From positions 539,001 through 603,000 of the forward strand of contig NZ_CP039645.1 of the NCBI RefSeq assembly GCF_004923315.1: a stretch of DNA of 64,000 bases, given 5' to 3'. The DNA is from Azospirillum sp. TSA2s. Lineage in GTDB: Bacteria; Pseudomonadota; Alphaproteobacteria; Azospirillales; Azospirillaceae. Made by a program: the position numbers and the translations under genes. Positions within the stretch are counted from its first letter, which is position 1. Each line of letters starts with the position of its first letter. Shown here in pieces: positions 62,945 to 64,000 of the stretch. Below the pieces are notes generated by a model. It was not told the origin of the DNA. It searched no databases and saw only the letters and a list, made by a program, of their open reading frames with translations.

Positions 62945-64000
62945 TTACCCCTGTGACCCGGTTGCGCCCTGGGCCGTGCCCTGGCGCGACACGAAGTCCT
63001 CACGGAAATGTTTCATCACCAGCTTGATCGGATTCATCGCCGCCTGCCCCAGGCCACAGATCGAGGCATCGCCCATCACAGTGGCGAGCGCCGCCAGCAA
63101 TTCCTCGTCCCATTCCGGCTCGCTGATCAGGCGCACGGCCTTCTCGGTGCCGACCCGGCAGGGGGTGCACTGGCCGCAGCTCTCGTCCTCGAAGAATTTC
63201 AGCAGGTTGAGCGCCACGTCGCGCATGTTGTCCTTGTCGGACAGCACGACGACGGCGGCCGAGCCGATAAAGGAGCCGTGCGGTTCCAGAGTGCCGAAAT
63301 CGAGCGGGATGTTCGCCATCGACGCCGGCAGGATGCCGCCCGATGGGCCGCCGGGCAGATAGCCCTTCAGCGTGTGGCCGTCGGCCATGCCGCCGCAATA
63401 CTGCTCGATCAGTTCCAGCAGCGTGATGCCGGCCGGGGCCAGCTTGACCCCCGGCTCCTTCACCCGTCCGGAGACCGAGAAGGTGCGCAGTCCCTTGCGC
63501 CCGTTCGCTCCGTGGCTGGCGAACCAAGACCCGCCCTTCTCCAGGATCTCGCGGACCCAGAACACCGTCTCGATGTTGTTGATCAGGGTCGGGCGGCCGA
63601 ATAGGCCGACCACCGACGGGAAGGGCGGCTTGTGCCGGGGCAGGCCGCGCTTGCCCTCGATGCTTTCCAGCATCGCCGATTCCTCGCCGCAGATATAGGC
63701 GCCGGCGCCGCGCCGCAGATGGATGCGGGTATGGCGGGCCAGACCGGCGGCCTCGACCTTCGGGATCTCGCGCAGCAGGATTTCCCGGCATTGCGGGTAT
63801 TCGTCGCGCAGATAGATGTAGACGTCCGTCGCCTCGACCGTCCAGGCGCCGATCAGCATCCCTTCCAGGAAGCGGTGCGGGTCGCGCTCCAGATGGAAGC
63901 GGTCCTTGAAGGTGCCGGGCTCGCCCTCGTCGCCGTTGATCGCCATCATGCGCGGCCCCGGCTCCGCCCGGACATAGCGCCATTTCAGGCCGGTGGGGAA
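62945..64000 (-). CDS. fdsB: Formate dehydrogenase beta subunit (NuoF-like), partial
   Basis: The frame is open to the window end, so the N-terminal part is missing. The visible 351 residues are NuoF-like: FMN/NADH site GDEGEPGTFKDR, GAGAYICGEESAM, GKRGLPRHKPPFP, and the 4Fe-4S motif CGQCTPCRVGTEK with its last cysteine in SICGLG. It transfers electrons from FdsA to NAD. It lies ten bases before fdsA in the same operon; fdsG may lie beyond the window edge. Confidence 0.92.
   Translation of the reverse strand, partial: FPTGLKWRYVRAEPGPRMMAINGDEGEPGTFKDRFHLERDPHRFLEGMLIGAWTVEATDVYIYLRDEYPQCREILLREIPKVEAAGLARHTRIHLRRGAGAYICGEESAMLESIEGKRGLPRHKPPFPSVVGLFGRPTLINNIETVFWVREILEKGGSWFASHGANGRKGLRTFSVSGRVKEPGVKLAPAGITLLELIEQYCGGMADGHTLKGYLPGGPSGGILPASMANIPLDFGTLEPHGSFIGSAAVVVLSDKDNMRDVALNLLKFFEDESCGQCTPCRVGTEKAVRLISEPEWDEELLAALATVMGDASICGLGQAAMNPIKLVMKHFREDFVSRQGTAQGATGSQG

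Noticed and set aside
60412..63027. 871-residue plus-strand frame opposite fdsA
   Set aside because: The sequence is antisense to a strongly conserved formate dehydrogenase, and the frame is a codon-bias artefact.
1..64000. tRNA, rRNA, riboswitch and CRISPR arrays
   Set aside because: No cloverleaf-like element, conserved rRNA segment, known riboswitch core or regularly spaced repeat was recognised by eye. A covariance search (Rfam) and tRNAscan would be needed to exclude them fully.

Overview
The window is very GC-rich, densely packed alphaproteobacterial DNA. The mix of genes (a complete ebo cluster, an alternative complex III/caa3 operon, an ErcS-type sensor kinase, lanthanide methanol dehydrogenase and the tetrahydromethanopterin pathway) suggests a Rhodospirillales bacterium, perhaps Azospirillum-like, that can oxidise C1 compounds. 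The genus is an inference from gene content and family resemblance. Nearly all of the window is coding. No rRNA, tRNA, CRISPR array or intact insertion sequence was recognised.

Layout. (1) 142-8000: a helix-turn-helix protein, then the six-gene ebo cluster in the order A-B-F-D-E-C, then a DUF4396 membrane protein. (2) 8087-17501: a hybrid histidine kinase with a transporter-like sensor facing its probable LuxR-type response regulator, an orphan TRAP binding protein, an ECF sigma factor, a DUF2254 membrane protein coupled to a DegP/HtrA protease, and a small secreted protein. (3) 17611-18381: a decayed region with a selD (selenophosphate synthetase) remnant and a 36-residue twin-arginine leader ORF. 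(4) 18396-30997: one long operon for alternative complex III (actABCDEF), a small membrane protein, a SCO copper chaperone and a caa3-type cytochrome oxidase (subunits II-I-III-IV). (5) 31233-37673: small secreted or conserved proteins, then a minus-strand operon: beta-RFAP synthase, mtdB, mch, a CitG-like protein, and the zinc hydrolase and SoxYZ-like carrier of the quinoprotein relay system. (6) 37970-46746: divergent operon fhcBADC, an ABC binding protein and a beta-propeller protein of the quinoprotein-associated set, a repeat protein, fae and a solitary pqqA. (7) 46820-49709 (minus): RibD-like reductase and two ATP-grasp ligases, probably for cofactor synthesis. (8) 49850-55684: quinoprotein-associated ABC transporter, xoxF, xoxG, and xoxJ fused to a rhodanese-like domain. 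(9) 55694-60203: two small periplasmic proteins, then folB, a dihydropteroate-synthase-like gene, a DUF447 gene and mfnB. (10) 60163-64000 (minus): molybdenum, NAD-linked formate dehydrogenase fdsA and the 3' part of fdsB.

How it works together. XoxF with PQQ and a lanthanide oxidises methanol to formaldehyde in the periplasm and passes electrons to XoxG. ACIII and the caa3 oxidase could drain the cytochrome c pool to oxygen. In the cytoplasm Fae condenses formaldehyde with H4MPT, then MtdB, Mch and FhcABCD carry the C1 unit to formate, and FdsAB oxidises formate to CO2 with NADH formation. Several flanking genes probably build H4MPT and methanofuran. The window therefore encodes most of methanol to CO2, plus the quinoprotein accessory proteins whose roles are still poorly defined. 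Separately, the ebo cluster makes or exports a compound that cannot be named from sequence.
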